From assembly GCA_001584585.1 (NCBI GenBank), contig LSYV01000050.1, positions 575,404-639,403 of the forward strand: 64,000 nt of DNA, read 5' to 3'. The translations under genes and the position numbers were made by a program. Below are positions 34,813 to 46,686 of the stretch, piece after piece (the stretch's first letter is position 1; the number at the start of each line of letters is the position of its first letter). The notes under the pieces were generated by a model. It ran no database searches. It saw only the letters and a program-made list of their open reading frames with translations, and was not told where the DNA came from. This stretch comes from Gonium pectorale. Lineage: Eukaryota > Chlorophyta > Chlorophyceae > Chlamydomonadales > Volvocaceae.

Positions 34813-37633
34813 TCACTCCCGACCTCCCAGCAGGGTCACCCGCCGGCCGTCCAGGCCCGCGCCGCGCATCGCCTCCCGCACCTCCCCCAGCGCCGCCTGC
34901 AGCTCCGGGTGCGCCACAATCCGCCGGGTGTGCTCATCCTGCTCGACACACTGGTGTTCCAGGTGCACCCGGCCCGTGTAGCCGCCGCCGGGCCCGTACA
35001 GCGCCACCATCGCGTCAGTGAGCTGCCTCCGGGCGGCCTGCTGCTGTGGGCCGGGAGTCTGCGCGAAGGGTTGCCCTCGGGGGTTCACTGTGCAGCAGGC
35101 ATTGACGTCTAGCTTCAGCAGCGTCAGGCCTGGCATGCTGCCCAAGTGCCTTAGCTCCTCCGGTGGGTAGGCGGTGTCGCCAGACAGCTTGAGGACCTGT
35201 GGATTAACAAATGGGTAGCGGCACGGTGTGCACGCGCCATCCGGCGGGGACCAGCTCCGGATACGCCGTGTTGCCCTTTGCTGGGTTTGTGGGTTATGAG
35301 CGATTCGCAGCAGTAGCGCGGGTAAGAGGCTCCTAGCTGAGGTTCCAAATTCCCGTTGTGAGGCCCGTCACAACCAACAGGCGCTTGAAGACCCGGCAAG
35401 CGCACCTTCAGGCCAGTAAGTTGCTCCGCCATTGTCCGCAGGTCGTGCCCGTTGAGCGCAATGTCGTTGAGCTCCAGGCGCTGCAGAGCCGGCATGCGGC
35501 CCAGAGCCGTCAGCCACACGGCGTGGGAGCACGGGGGGCTGCCGTCGCCGGCCGGCAGGGCAGCAGCGGGTTGCAGGATAGTGCGCCTGTAGCCGCAGCT
35601 GGCGAAGGCCACGCGCAGCTCCGTCAGCTGCAACCTCCCCCCGAGGAACGCGAGCGCTCCGCACAGCTCCTCCTGCGCGCCTGCGCTCAGCACGCCCTCA
35701 AGGTCCGCTTCATACCCGCCGTGCAGGCACAACGCGCCCGCGTGTCGGACCTCCACGACCTCCGGGGCCTGCTGTGAGAGCGCGGACAGGAGACTCAACC
35801 TGTCGCAGGCGAAGCACAGCCTGAGGACGCGGAGCGACGGCGGCAGGATGCGGCGCACGCCGGTCAGCGTCAGCTGGGAGTCTCCAGCAGATGCTGAGCG
35901 GCCGGCTCCAGGGGCACCATCGCCGGGGACGCCCCGTTCGCCCGTCACTGCTGCCGGCCCTTCCCAGCCATAAAGCCACCCGACCTCCAGGCGCGAGAGC
36001 GCAGGCAGGTCCCGGAGGCCGCTGAGGTCCACCATGGCGTCGTGGGCCACCAGCTCCCGCAGGCCCACCAGGCCCGTCAGGCCGCCGGTGCGCAGCGTCG
36101 GCTCGCGGCCCCGGTCGTAGTAGGTGTGGCCATGCTCACCAGTGGTCAGCGCCAAGTGCGTGAGACCAGTAAGCTCGCGCAGCTGCATACGGGCACACAG
36201 GCGGCGGGTATGGGGTTAAGCGGGGAGGATGGGGGGTCCCTACACTGCACAAATACCGATAAGCTTGGGTCCGTAGACACATCCATTCTAGAGCAAAGAA
36301 AGAGAACCAGAAACGGGGAAGGCCCTTGGCTTGTTTCCGGGGGCGGGGAGGAAAGCGCGGGCAACGCGGCGAAACGATGTGTGCCGTGCGGCGCGACGTA
36401 CCGGGAGGAGGGGCCAGTGCTTGTGAGGCAGCTCCAGCGACAGGCTGCGGAGCTGCGTGAAGCCGCCCAGCAGCTCGGCCAGCGTCTCGCACTGGTGGAC
36501 GCTGCCGAACCCCAGGTAGAGCTCTCGCAGCTGCTGCCGGCCCCGGGCCGCCATGAGGAGCTCCCGATCCGCCTCGGCCAGCTCGCTCAGCTGCAGGCTC
36601 TCCAGCTCGGGCAGAGGCGGCCGCCGCTGGTCCGCGCCCTCACCACATGCGCAGTGCACTGATGGCGGTGGGTTTACTGGCGGGGGCGCCTCGCCAATGT
36701 CGCCATCCCGGGCTCCGGCGGCGGCGGCGGAAGCGGCGGCGATGCCGGACGCGCTGGTGCCCCCACCCAGAAGCCCGACCAGTCCGCGGAGGGCGGCCAC
36801 GTAGCTTGACGGAAGGAGGAGCTCGTCCCCATCCGAGTACACTGGCATGTCGAGGAACGAGACGCTTAATCTGCGCAGGCGCGGGAAGGTCTCTGCAATG
36901 AGGGGCGGCACATCTGCCGCGTCCAGCACGCTGGACATGAGGCTGAGTGTCGAGGTGGGAAGCGGGCTGCCAGAGGCGGCGGCGAAGTCTCTGAATGCCC
37001 GCAATGCCTCGGTCCTGAGGTCGTGCGAGGAGCGGTAGGGGTGTGGGGAGGAGCGCGGGAAGCAGCATGGCGGGCCGTTATGGCATGCAGCGGCATACAG
37101 CGGGGGCACTGCTGTGGGGAGGCAGCCACGCCCCGTCGCCCCCGACCAAAGGAAAATAGAGGCAGGGACCCCCTCTTGCAACATCGTAGGGGGTAAAATG
37201 CTGAGCAAGCGAACGTGCGGGCAACGCGTGCATGTGAGTCGCCTTGGAAGGGGCGCGCGAGTGCGTGGTCCCCTTGATTCCCCCAGCCCGCTAACCCGCT
37301 CTGTGTTGGTATGTAGGCGCATAGGCTGACATGCAGAGGCCGGCAGCCGCGCTGCAGTCGGCCGCGCACAATCCGGGACGCGTCGTCAGAGTGGAGAGTG
37401 GTGCAGCCGGGAGCAAGGTTCAAGCTGTCTGAGCACTCGTCCACCGTGCGGCGCACGCTATGGCACAGCAGCCGCAAGATGCCAGTGTGAAAGACATCAT
37501 GACCTCCCAGCGCGACAATTATCTGTGATAAAATGCTGCCATTGCAGAGCGCCTGAGTCCAGTCCGGTTCGCTTGCGGCTTGTTGTGCCGCATCGCTTAT
37601 CATAGTTCTCCAGGGGGCGAGCGCCGGGCTCAT
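34813..37633 (-). CDS. leucine-rich-repeat protein with F-box-like N-terminus
   Basis: Four exons: 37633-37296, 37014-36402, 36182-35406, 35196-34813; 703 residues, TGA stop. Splice phases agree; the first intron uses a weak GTTAGC donor, chosen because only it restores the frame to CTCAG at 37015. The N-terminus has a helical segment (GSILSQIIVALGG, ILRLLCHSVRRTVDE) that could be a diverged F-box. The body contains irregular leucine-rich repeats: LPELESLQLSELAEADRELL, QLRELYLGFGS, LRELTGLTHLALTTGE, MPALQRLELNDIALNGHDL and MPGLTLLKLDVNACC, separated by Ala/Gly-rich insertions. Proteins of this shape are abundant in volvocine algae and mostly uncharacterised. A substrate adaptor role is only a guess from the F-box-like start. 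No signal peptide or kinase domain is seen. Confidence 0.75.
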
Positions 37634-39273
37634 CTACTCGCTATAACCTATACAAGAGCCTCGACATTTCCAAGTAGAGGCGTGGCTGCATGGGTTTTGG
37701 CCGGAATCAGGGGAATCTCCCCTGGCCGGAATAGAGCGGGCGGTTTTATTCAAAAGTTAAAGAACCGCCACTGGGCGACTGCGGTCGCTATGGCAACCCT
37801 TCTCTTTTTTAGCAATGCAGGGGTTAAGGGTTGGAAGCTGTCCGGGCTCACACAACCCTGCGAACTGGTTGATCGCACATGGCCGTGATGCCGAAAACGC
37901 TCCGTTGAACCGCTGCCGCCTTGTTCACCACTGGGACCCATACGCCCACGCATCAGCGTGCATATCTTCGCCTCGTCCCAATATCCCAGCTTGCTAGCTC
38001 ATTCCACATACAAGCTGCGCACTAAGCACACCAGGCACACCATGCGCACCATGCCAACCAACTCAATCACGGCCAGCCGGCCCCTCTGCCGGCCCCCCTG
38101 CCCCTCTGCAAGACCCAGCGCCTCCTGGCGGCGCAGCACGGGATGCCAGTCAGCGTGGAGCAGCGTGGTACACAAACTTAATGTCCTGAACGATGCCCTT
38201 GTGCTTTGCCCAAAGCACAATGGCAACCGAGACTACCGGCTAGGATGACTTTGCTGCTACATCTTAGATAGACCTGTTTCTGCACTCCGACACGCAAACG
38301 TACCAATTTCAAAGACGCCGCACGCCTCGTCGCAGCGCAGGTCACACCCATGCGTCATTTATTTAGACGAGAACACCAAAACCCACACTGAACTCGAGCT
38401 TTCCCGCTCACTACCCCAGCCCCCCACCACTTTTGTGCCAACTCCGGGTTTCAACCCTTGCGTATGAGGCGCCCGCCTGGCACGCACATGCTCGGCCCCT
38501 GGACCTTCATTTCGCATTTCAAGGCGCCCAAGAAAAGATGAGTGAAACAGAGACAGGGAAGGTCACCAAATACACACCCTAAGGTGCGGCAATGCCACTA
38601 GGGCGCCAGATAAGCATGGCGGGCGACGGAGTCGAGCAAACGGGCCCTCAAATATCGACAATCGTGACCCTTACCTCCCTCTTAGTCAGGATAGCCACTT
38701 TCCATCTCACACAGCAACCGGCCCCTCTACTCGGGCCGTTCGCGTTGGCCCCACCTCTTGGCGCGTGGGCAAGCCGGTGTAGGAGCACGAGGGCCTTGAC
38801 TGCGCGGACAGAGCTCGAATTTGCGAGCCAGCATTGCCCCGAGGCCAGCGGCCCCGGCAGGATGGCGAAACGGTCTATGCACCACCCTGCGGCAAACCTT
38901 GACACCAGCTGCTCGTATCTATACCCAGATCGCCCTACTCCGATAACTGACGGCCCCTCTCTTCGCCTGATCCTGGAATTGAAGCACGGCAGCTTGTGCA
39001 GCGATTCGATGGTGCGTTTGGACACACTTTGCATGCAGCGCATAGCGCAGGTGTCAACATACTGCCAAGAATCAACAACTTGCCACGTCACAGTCCCATA
39101 ACATCATTATCGTCGCTACACATAAGAAAGGCGCGGCATTGCGGCTTGTTCACACTGCACGGCGCCTCGACGCCGGCACCGGCGCCTTCTTACGCGGTTG
39201 CAGGCAGCGAGGCATGAGGCTCCAAGGCCGAGGGCCACCAGGCCGCCAGCGTAGCAGCGTGCTCCTCCCCGAG
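37634..39273. other. intergenic / gap-flanking sequence
   Basis: Upstream of the LRR gene start and downstream of the broken kinase gene. The last bases before the gap (39273-39190) are open on the minus strand and end with a stop; they could be the C-terminal end of the kinase gene (EEHAATLAAWWPSALEPH), which cannot be tested across the gap. Otherwise no exon seen. Confidence 0.4.
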
Positions 39274-40055
39274 NNNNNNNNNNNNNNNNNNNNNNNNNNN
39301 NNNNNNNNNNNNNNNNNNNNNNNNNNNNNNNNNNNNNNNNNNNNNNNNNNNNNNNNNNNNNNNNNNNNNNNNNNNNNNNNNNNNNNNNNNNNNNNNNNNN
39401 NNNNNNNNNNNNNNNNNNNNNNNNNNNNNNNNNNNNNNNNNNNNNNNNNNNNNNNNNNNNNNNNNNNNNNNNNNNNNNNNNNNNNNNNNNNNNNNNNNNN
39501 NNNNNNNNNNNNNNNNNNNNNNNNNNNNNNNNNNNNNNNNNNNNNNNNNNNNNNNNNNNNNNNNNNNNNNNNNNNNNNNNNNNNNNNNNNNNNNNNNNNN
39601 NNNNNNNNNNNNNNNNNNNNNNNNNNNNNNNNNNNNNNNNNNNNNNNNNNNNNNNNNNNNNNNNNNNNNNNNNNNNNNNNNNNNNNNNNNNNNNNNNNNN
39701 NNNNNNNNNNNNNNNNNNNNNNNNNNNNNNNNNNNNNNNNNNNNNNNNNNNNNNNNNNNNNNNNNNNNNNNNNNNNNNNNNNNNNNNNNNNNNNNNNNNN
39801 NNNNNNNNNNNNNNNNNNNNNNNNNNNNNNNNNNNNNNNNNNNNNNNNNNNNNNNNNNNNNNNNNNNNNNNNNNNNNNNNNNNNNNNNNNNNNNNNNNNN
39901 NNNNNNNNNNNNNNNNNNNNNNNNNNNNNNNNNNNNNNNNNNNNNNNNNNNNNNNNNNNNNNNNNNNNNNNNNNNNNNNNNNNNNNNNNNNNNNNNNNNN
40001 NNNNNNNNNNNNNNNNNNNNNNNNNNNNNNNNNNNNNNNNNNNNNNNNNNNNNNN
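39274..40055. other. assembly gap (782 N)
   Basis: An unbroken run of N. Any open frame across it is an artefact. It removes the downstream part of the kinase gene on the minus strand. Confidence 1.
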
Positions 40056-40320
40056 CGAGGGTGGTCGTGTGCGGTGTCTTGGGGCGTGCGTGGCTGCGGC
40101 CCCATGCGGGCCGGTGCGTGCAAGAGTTGATCCAGGCATGCACAGGGACCGGGACCGCTGGGGCGGGAGAGGCGAAATCCAGCACGCGCGGGGCCACGTC
40201 TGGGGCCCTCAGTACAAGCAAGGCGCATGCCACGAACTGCCACGAGCGGGACGGGTGTCAACCTCATGCTCGGGTAAACTGAGGAAGCGAAAAAGGAATC
40301 GGAAACAGGGAAAGCAACAC

Positions 40321-42009
40321 CTACATCGTCGCCCGCCGCCAGCATGATGTTCGCGGGCTTGATGTCGCCGTGGCACCAGCCCTTGGCCGCCAGGCCAGCC
40401 ATAGCCACCAGCACTCCCGCGGCCACGTACGCCGCGGCCTCGTCATCCACGGCACCCGGAGAGGCCGCCGCCAGCAGGTCGACGGCGGACCTGGCCATCA
40501 GGGGCAGGACGAGCACCGCGTGCCGCCTGGCGTGGAAGGCGTCGAGGACCTGAGGGTGGGCGAGGGCATGGTAGGGGCATGAAGTAGGGCAGCACTAGTA
40601 TGTCTGGTAGGCGGAAAGTGAACACGCAGCGGCAGTACTGCTCAAAAAAATCATACTGCTCAGAGAGTACTTGACACGCTTCGCAGAATTTGTATGATTT
40701 CTCAACCGAGGAACTGACAAGCCGTTAAGCGACTTTCTTGCTCCATTTGACACGCATGTATGTAGCCCCGTCGCCGACATGAACCGATGCGCTCCTGACC
40801 GTTGACACGATCGCCCGTTTGGTACGGGTTGCCGTACGGTTTGTAGTGTCCGTTGCAGCCACTAGTTCAAAACATCAGTAACGCAAGTTCCCGAATCAGT
40901 ACTTCAGCTCGCATGCCTCAACCACAGGCCTCACTACTGGTACCGCACATATGCGCAGTTGAATCGGCGCCGACCAAGCCCAAGGCGGCCGGGTACCGTA
41001 CACACTTGTGCCTTTGACACGGGCACACGTTTGACACGTAGGAGTACGCTTTCCCCTAAGTGACTCCCGGCCGGCAGCATTAATACCCCACATTCACAAG
41101 TCCCATTAATCGTTGACAGTTTATTCAAACTCGCAACTTTGTGGAATGAAGGCTCCGTCGTACGTCCCGGGCGCACCTTGATGAGCGTGGGGCAGGCCTG
41201 GTCGCTGTGCACCGCATCCGACACGGCCTTCTCGTGCTCCATCAATGCTGCCGCACCCGCAGTGTACGCCTTGGCATAGTACGCGCCAGCACCCCTGCAA
41301 GGTCGTCAAGAAGCACCGTGCCAAAGCATCAGGTAAGATACTGGCGAAGACCGCCCACAAGCGCCTGAAATCCCCCAGGATTTCTGAGGCACACCACGGA
41401 AATGGTCATTGGATGGTCCACCTTTGCCGTACCGATACGCCCTGTACATGCCCACACACAGCACTCACTTGTCACTTGTGATGTGGCCTGCCGTGCCGAC
41501 CTGAATTGTCCATCAAGCAAATAACCCTGCGATCATTTAAAAAGACGACGACGGCTGGGGTGCATCCGCACTGATCCAGTGTTTCTGCATGCTTACGCAC
41601 CTACCCAGCCGTCCCGAATGGCCTTCCTGGTGCTCGTGGTCACGCGCGCGTCAATTTCCATGAGGATGCTCAATGCCAGCTCCTCATCGATGACGCCATA
41701 CGACAGTGCTCGCACGGCCACGTCGTGACAGATGAGCCCCTGCGGGCGCAGGCGTGCGTCAAAGAGAGGAACTCAACGCGCAACACCGAGGTTCCGAGAT
41801 GTGAACATGGCTGTATTGCACGCAAAAGCACAATGATGGTTGCACACCACGCCACCCCCATCTTTGACGCCTACGTGCATACATGTAGGGAGTGCCCCGC
41901 ATACGCATACGCATGCGAGCCGGTGAGGCGTCATGGACCACCCTTGCCTTTCGCTGGCAGGGAGTCAGCTTCTTGCCGCGGAGCCGCTCGAACTTGGCCA
42001 GCAGACCTA
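40321..42009 (-). CDS. protein kinase, partial (3' part lost in gap)
   Basis: Four linked exons: 42009-41948, 41739-41597, 41294-41177 and 40549-40321 (the last may stop at 40325). The later phases agree (0, 2, 0). The final exon holds the catalytic loop WCHGDIKPANIML, an HGD variant of HRD with Asp, Lys and Asn kept, preceded by the hinge-like HAVLVLPLMARSAVDLL. Exon 3 has MEHEKAVSDAV, which could provide the alpha-C Glu, and a Gly/Ala-rich start where the ATP loop would be. The DFG motif and C-lobe would lie in the N gap. The first exon joins the second through a probable GC donor (AAG|GCAAGG at 41947). The 5' end is unresolved: a phase-1 donor upstream of 42009 was not found. The substrate is unknown. 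Confidence 0.6.
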
Positions 42010-43616
42010 CTGTACAAGGAAGGGTTGGTGAGAGCAGACGGGCACGCCCTCAATATGCAGGCCCACTCCGTCATGGGGGACGATGCAGGTGCGCGCGGGG
42101 CGCTGCAGCAGCTCAGCAGGTCTATCGGCAGGGCCTTGTGAAGGCCACCGGGCGATCCGTCACGGCATGGTTGGTTCGTCCCGCGTGCATACATACAGGC
42201 CGTGCCACCGCCACCGGGCGCAGCCGCATGCAGCGACCCACAACCAGCGATCACAAGCCGACTCCCCCCCCCCATGGCGGCCATGCGTTCCCAGCCGACT
42301 GTTTCCGCCGCATGTGCACGCAGCAGTCGGTCGGCACCGTACATACTGCACCGCTGCCCCCCAATGCGGTGCTGCTCGCGCAGCAGTTCCGGTTGCACTG
42401 CTGCACATGTACATACAACTTTCGGTGCGCGTACGCAGTGAGAGCACGAGAGACGCACTGACCCGCCGCCTCGATGCTCCCGACCCCGCCGCCCACCTGC
42501 CGTGGAGACTGGCTGGTATTCACCACCAGACAGTATGCGACATCCCATCCAGCCAGGAGTTAGCCAGCCAGCTGTGGTGCGCTGTGAGGTACTGCACACA
42601 TTTGGTGTGTATGCAGAAGCTCTGTCCTACCCCACACAAGCAAGCCTCCGCCATCAGGATCTTTCCGACGCGTGGCTGCCATGCACGCATGCCGTACAGT
42701 CTTCCCTTTCGCTGGCATATCGTTTAGGGCCCATTCCACGAATTGCATCCTCGCATCAGCACCTACCGCAGACGGGACCCACGCTTTGCCATGCAAGCAA
42801 ACCGTGCGCGGTCGCAAATGAACCCCTGAGCAAGCCAGCAAGTACAGCGGGGCAACCCGCTGGCTAAAACTACCAAAACTCTGACATCGAGGGAACATGC
42901 CGAGCAGTACCGTACATGCGGTTCCGCCGTCGCCCATGTATAAGGCTGGCTGCGTTCTGACCTTCTGAGGGTTGCTGGGAAGGGGGCACAAGGGCACGCA
43001 GCCAACCCCTCCCTCACCATGGTTGTCACGGTCGCCGGCTCCGCTCCCCGCTCCTTCAAAGCCTGCACAGGCTGCACAAGCATCCATGTGAGAGTCCGCC
43101 CGGGCTCTACTGTTGTTAAGATTAGCGCACGTGGCGCACTGAAAACCTTGCTTGTTTTAGCTCCCCGCATGTACCCACAGCGGGTGAGCGATCGAGAGCA
43201 GGGGTAGACATGGCCCGAAGGTGACCAGCACGGTGCTGCTGCAGGTCAAGGATGAGAGCCCGCAGCGCGAGGTGCGGCACGAGAGCATCTATCACGATGC
43301 TGTCCTTCGCAACCAACAGCAATGAAAGCTGGTGAGCGTTGAGAGCGCATAGGTCGTCGTCCCCTGACCAGGCCCGGAGAAGTGTCTGCTCTTCCTGCTG
43401 CCTGAGCCCCAAGCCGCTTAGCCACTGCAGGTCTTCAGGCTGGAGACAGCGTTTTCCCATTCTGCGCAGCGCCGCTCCAAGTGCAGCTGCGCAATGTACA
43501 AAGTGGAGGAAGGCAGTATCAAGATGTTTTGTAGGAACAGTTAGGCCTTCACATTCGGGGGCAGACAGTGTCAGCCAGGGGTCTCCCCTGGTGTCAGCGA
43601 AGTGACACCCGTACAC
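42010..43616 (-). other. possible further exons, gene unassigned
   Basis: Three minus-strand stretches look coding but were not joined with confidence. An open frame within 43616-43240 contains RCLQPEDLQWLSGLGLRQQ and HQLSLLLVAKDSIVIDAL. A stretch at 43138-43018 lies between a TTTTCAG acceptor and a GTGAGG donor and contains TWMLVQPVQALKERGAEP. A stretch near 42115-42030 contains CIVPHDGVGLHIEGVPVCS. They may be the 5' part of the kinase gene or remains of another gene. Composition is less GC-rich than in the surrounding genes. Confidence 0.3.
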
Positions 43617-44043
43617 TGACGTACATCCTAAAACTCTACAAATGTACTGTCAACAGGTAAAACCCCCATTTTAGGAGGATGACTGTTTGCCCCGCCCCCC
43701 AACAGGCCCCAACCCTCCAACCCCCGCAATCACCACCGCCTCCTCGCCCTGAAGCTCGGTTCCTATTACCGTCTAGTCCAAGAGAAGGCCCATGCATCTT
43801 CAATGTATTTGTTTTAAAGGAAGCGCGCTGCAACCATAAAACCAAGCTCCAGAACCTCATCCCACGCGCGCAAAACGTGTAGTGCGGCTGCTTAGTCAAC
43901 CTTTGAACTAAATCCTGTCAGTGGATAGGGGATACCAGAAACCGCTGACAACGCTGCATGGCCTATAAAAACACTTGTCAAGGCCTTTATCGCAACATTT
44001 CGCAACCTCATCCGAGCCAGAGGAGGATCTGCCATGAACTGCA

Positions 44044-44242
44044 ATGTACATGAGCCCCGCGGTGCTCACACTGGGGCTGGAGCACACGGCACGCTGCGAC
44101 CAGCACCCCGACCTCTCCAGCCTCCGGGTGGCCTTCCAGGATAAGGTGGGCGCGACATCGCGACGTGCATCACCGGCCACAACTAGGCCGTCAAGGAGGT
44201 CAAGGTGAGGACGAGCGGCGGGCGGAACAGGCGATGGCGTAG
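44044..44242 (+). pseudogene. short gene relic, family unknown
   Basis: ATG at 44044 opens a frame with good coding character (LGLEHTARCDQHPDLSSLR, VAFQDK), followed by GTGGGC. About 42 nt later, after CTAG, AVKEVK appears, then in another frame EDERRAEQAMA and TAG at 44240-44242. An intron this short, with a frame change beside it, suggests a decayed gene end rather than a live gene. The family is not recognised. It could instead be the start of a small gene whose splice sites I misread. Confidence 0.3.
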
Positions 44243-46623
44243 TACTCCGTCTGGACACGCGCGAACCTTGTTGCGGCGCTCGGCTGGGGGAGTAGGATTG
44301 AGTACCGCACGGTCGGCGGCATGGTGGAGCGCGCTGCCGCCCGGCCCACCGGCTAGGCTGTGTGGCGGGTGGCAGCGGAGCGGCGGTGGGCGGATGGGCC
44401 TCCTTGCGCCCTCGCCGGCGCCGCGAACGCGAGCAGGCAGCAGGGCCATCGCCCTGATGTGAGCAGTGCGCTGCTGGGCGGGCGGTTCGCGTGCATATGT
44501 TGGGTCTGGTCTGCGTGATCAGTACCCGGTCCGTGTCGATCCTACCCATTCCCGTGTGCTGCGGGTGAGCGGTTAGGCGGCGCCGGGTCCGGCATTGCGC
44601 GCACTCACACCGGTTGACAGGGTCCCACCCACCCTCAACTGATGCGCAGCTCTCTGCCGTGCACCGCGAGGCGGGCCAGGGCAAGAGCTCGGGAAGCAAC
44701 TGATGCCAGAGCCGCCCAGTGGAGACCCGGGCTTGGCGCAGAATGGTAACTCCGCGGGTGGAGGCGGCTCGTTGAGGATGACACACTCTCACAAATACAG
44801 GAGCGTGAACGGGCCAGATGATTACTAGACCGAGGGCGCTACTTTGGATGTGATGGTCCCGGCAATGCATAGCTTAGGTCTGGTTGGCATCGACGGATTG
44901 AAGGCGCGGTGGCCCCGGTAGCTATGTGGCTTGGACTGGCGGATCCACAAGTGTATCGCATGGGGCTGCAGGCCCGGCTTGCCCGGTCACATAGTCCTGT
45001 ACGCGCTAGTGATGGGCGTGACAGCCTGTCCCTCACGTAGAACAGATTGCACCTCACAAGATCAGCCCGGGCGACTGGGATTCCAATTCTGATCATAGGC
45101 GCCAGAGGCTCAGGAGGACCGGGTTAGTTATTACAGCTCTTAAGGCAGGGCAGGGCAAGGCACGAGCAAACTCTGCTCCAGCACGAGGGTGCCTGCACGC
45201 ACGCACGTGGCCGGTTGGTCCTGCTGCCGTTGCCGCCTCCATCTACCGTATCTCGCCGTCGTCCGTCTCCTCTCGTTCTTCTGCATGCGTGCGGCCCGTA
45301 CCACACGACTGTCTGGGCGGCAGGACTTTACTAGCCGGGCAGATCCTCGTCGCCGCTGTTGGCACACACAGGCGCGAGGAAGACCCCGTGCCGAGTGGGC
45401 ACGAAGACGGCAGGGCAGTGCTCGGCCGTGCATGGTGGGAGCGCGCGGAAGCGCATCATGAAGCGGTTGTCACACGCGCCACCGTGGCAGTGCAACCTGA
45501 CGGTTTTATCTTCAGCTCATCGAATGTACTGCAGCCAAACCATGTCAGCAGGACGCTAGAACCAAGGCCCTACCGGCTTCATCATCCTTGCCCGCGCTCC
45601 GGCTAGCCTGTCTATCCTTCTTTGTCGTGATCGACCACTTCACGCCAGGCGGGCGGTGCGGCGTACGCCCGCCAGGGAAGATGACACGGCTGCTAGGCAC
45701 AGAAGCGGCATCGCACACAGACACGCATGCACATGCACGCTGTGTTAAAGGTAAGCAGCTGGCAGCGCTGGCACCACCTACCGCATCTGCCACAGCGCAA
45801 CGCAAGGCGTTAGCTGCTCCTCAATCCGTACCCCGCAGCCGGCTCAGCATCCCCTTGCGCCGCCGTCTGGACCGTCCCCCGCCTCCAGCTCGCCCTCGGC
45901 CCCTCCAGCCGCTCCGCAGCCGCGAGGGACGACGCCAGCTCCCACAGCACAGAGACAGCATCTCCAGCGTCCAGGGTGCCACTTCCGCTGCAGCCTGAGG
46001 GGCCCACGCCCGCCTGCCCCCCAGGCTTGTTTTCAGTTCTTCCCAATGCCCCCCCCCCCGGCTTGCCGCGCACGTCACGCGGTCCCACACAACCGGCTGA
46101 GTGCCGCAGCGACGCACCCTGCAAGCCTCCACGACCCACTCATCGCTGCGCGCTCCAGGGCGCGGTGTTAGTCCGGACCACACGGACTGCACGCTGGTTA
46201 CCGTAACCCGAGGCCTTTTGCGGCATCCCCCAGCAGTACGGTCGTGCGCACTGCGGTGCGCGCCCCGTCGCCATCCGCAGCTACACGGCACGCGCAGCGC
46301 AGCGCAGCGCCAGAGCGGTGTGCCCTGCACTGCACTGCACTGCACTGCACGGTGCCGTGTGCTCACCGGCCCGTGAACGGCCTGCCCTCCAGCACACGCA
46401 GCCGCCAGACGGGCGCAGCTCCCGACGCACACGTCCCGGCACCTCCTACGCGCCGCACGACAGAACCCCCCTCGTGCTGCTGCCGGCAGGTGCCAAACTA
46501 TGCGCAACATGAGCAGATGCCCGATGCGAATCCAGGCGGTTGCCACCACCGCTGCCACCGCCGTGGCCGCCATCCGCATCGGGGGTAAGTGGTTGACCCC
46601 GACGCTCTTTACATGGCATTTCT

Positions 46624-46628
46624 TTACA
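46624..46628 (-). promoter_or_regulatory. putative TGTAA polyadenylation signal of cyclin H
   Basis: TGTAA on the minus strand about 60 nt past the cyclin H stop codon (46689-46687), the motif expected in this algal group. A second TGTAA-like match lies slightly further on. Confidence 0.5.
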
Positions 46629-46686
46629 ATGCTTTGACTGCCCAACATCGTTCGTTTGTCTCGCGTCTCTGCCGGCTACCGCCCGC

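Larger units (their letters stand above)
43617..46686. other. 3-kb region without a confident gene
   Basis: Holds one gene relic on the plus strand (44044-44242) and the 3' UTR of cyclin H near 46686-46620. A minus-strand frame around 45970-45815 (LDAGDAVSVLWELASSLAA) has coding-like composition, but no partner exons or clear splice signals were found. The rest shows nothing recognisable. Confidence 0.4.

Noticed and set aside
39116..40516. Long frames across the N run on both strands
   Set aside because: Unknown bases cannot contain stops, so the length is an artefact. Only the kinase exon at 40549-40321 is supported.
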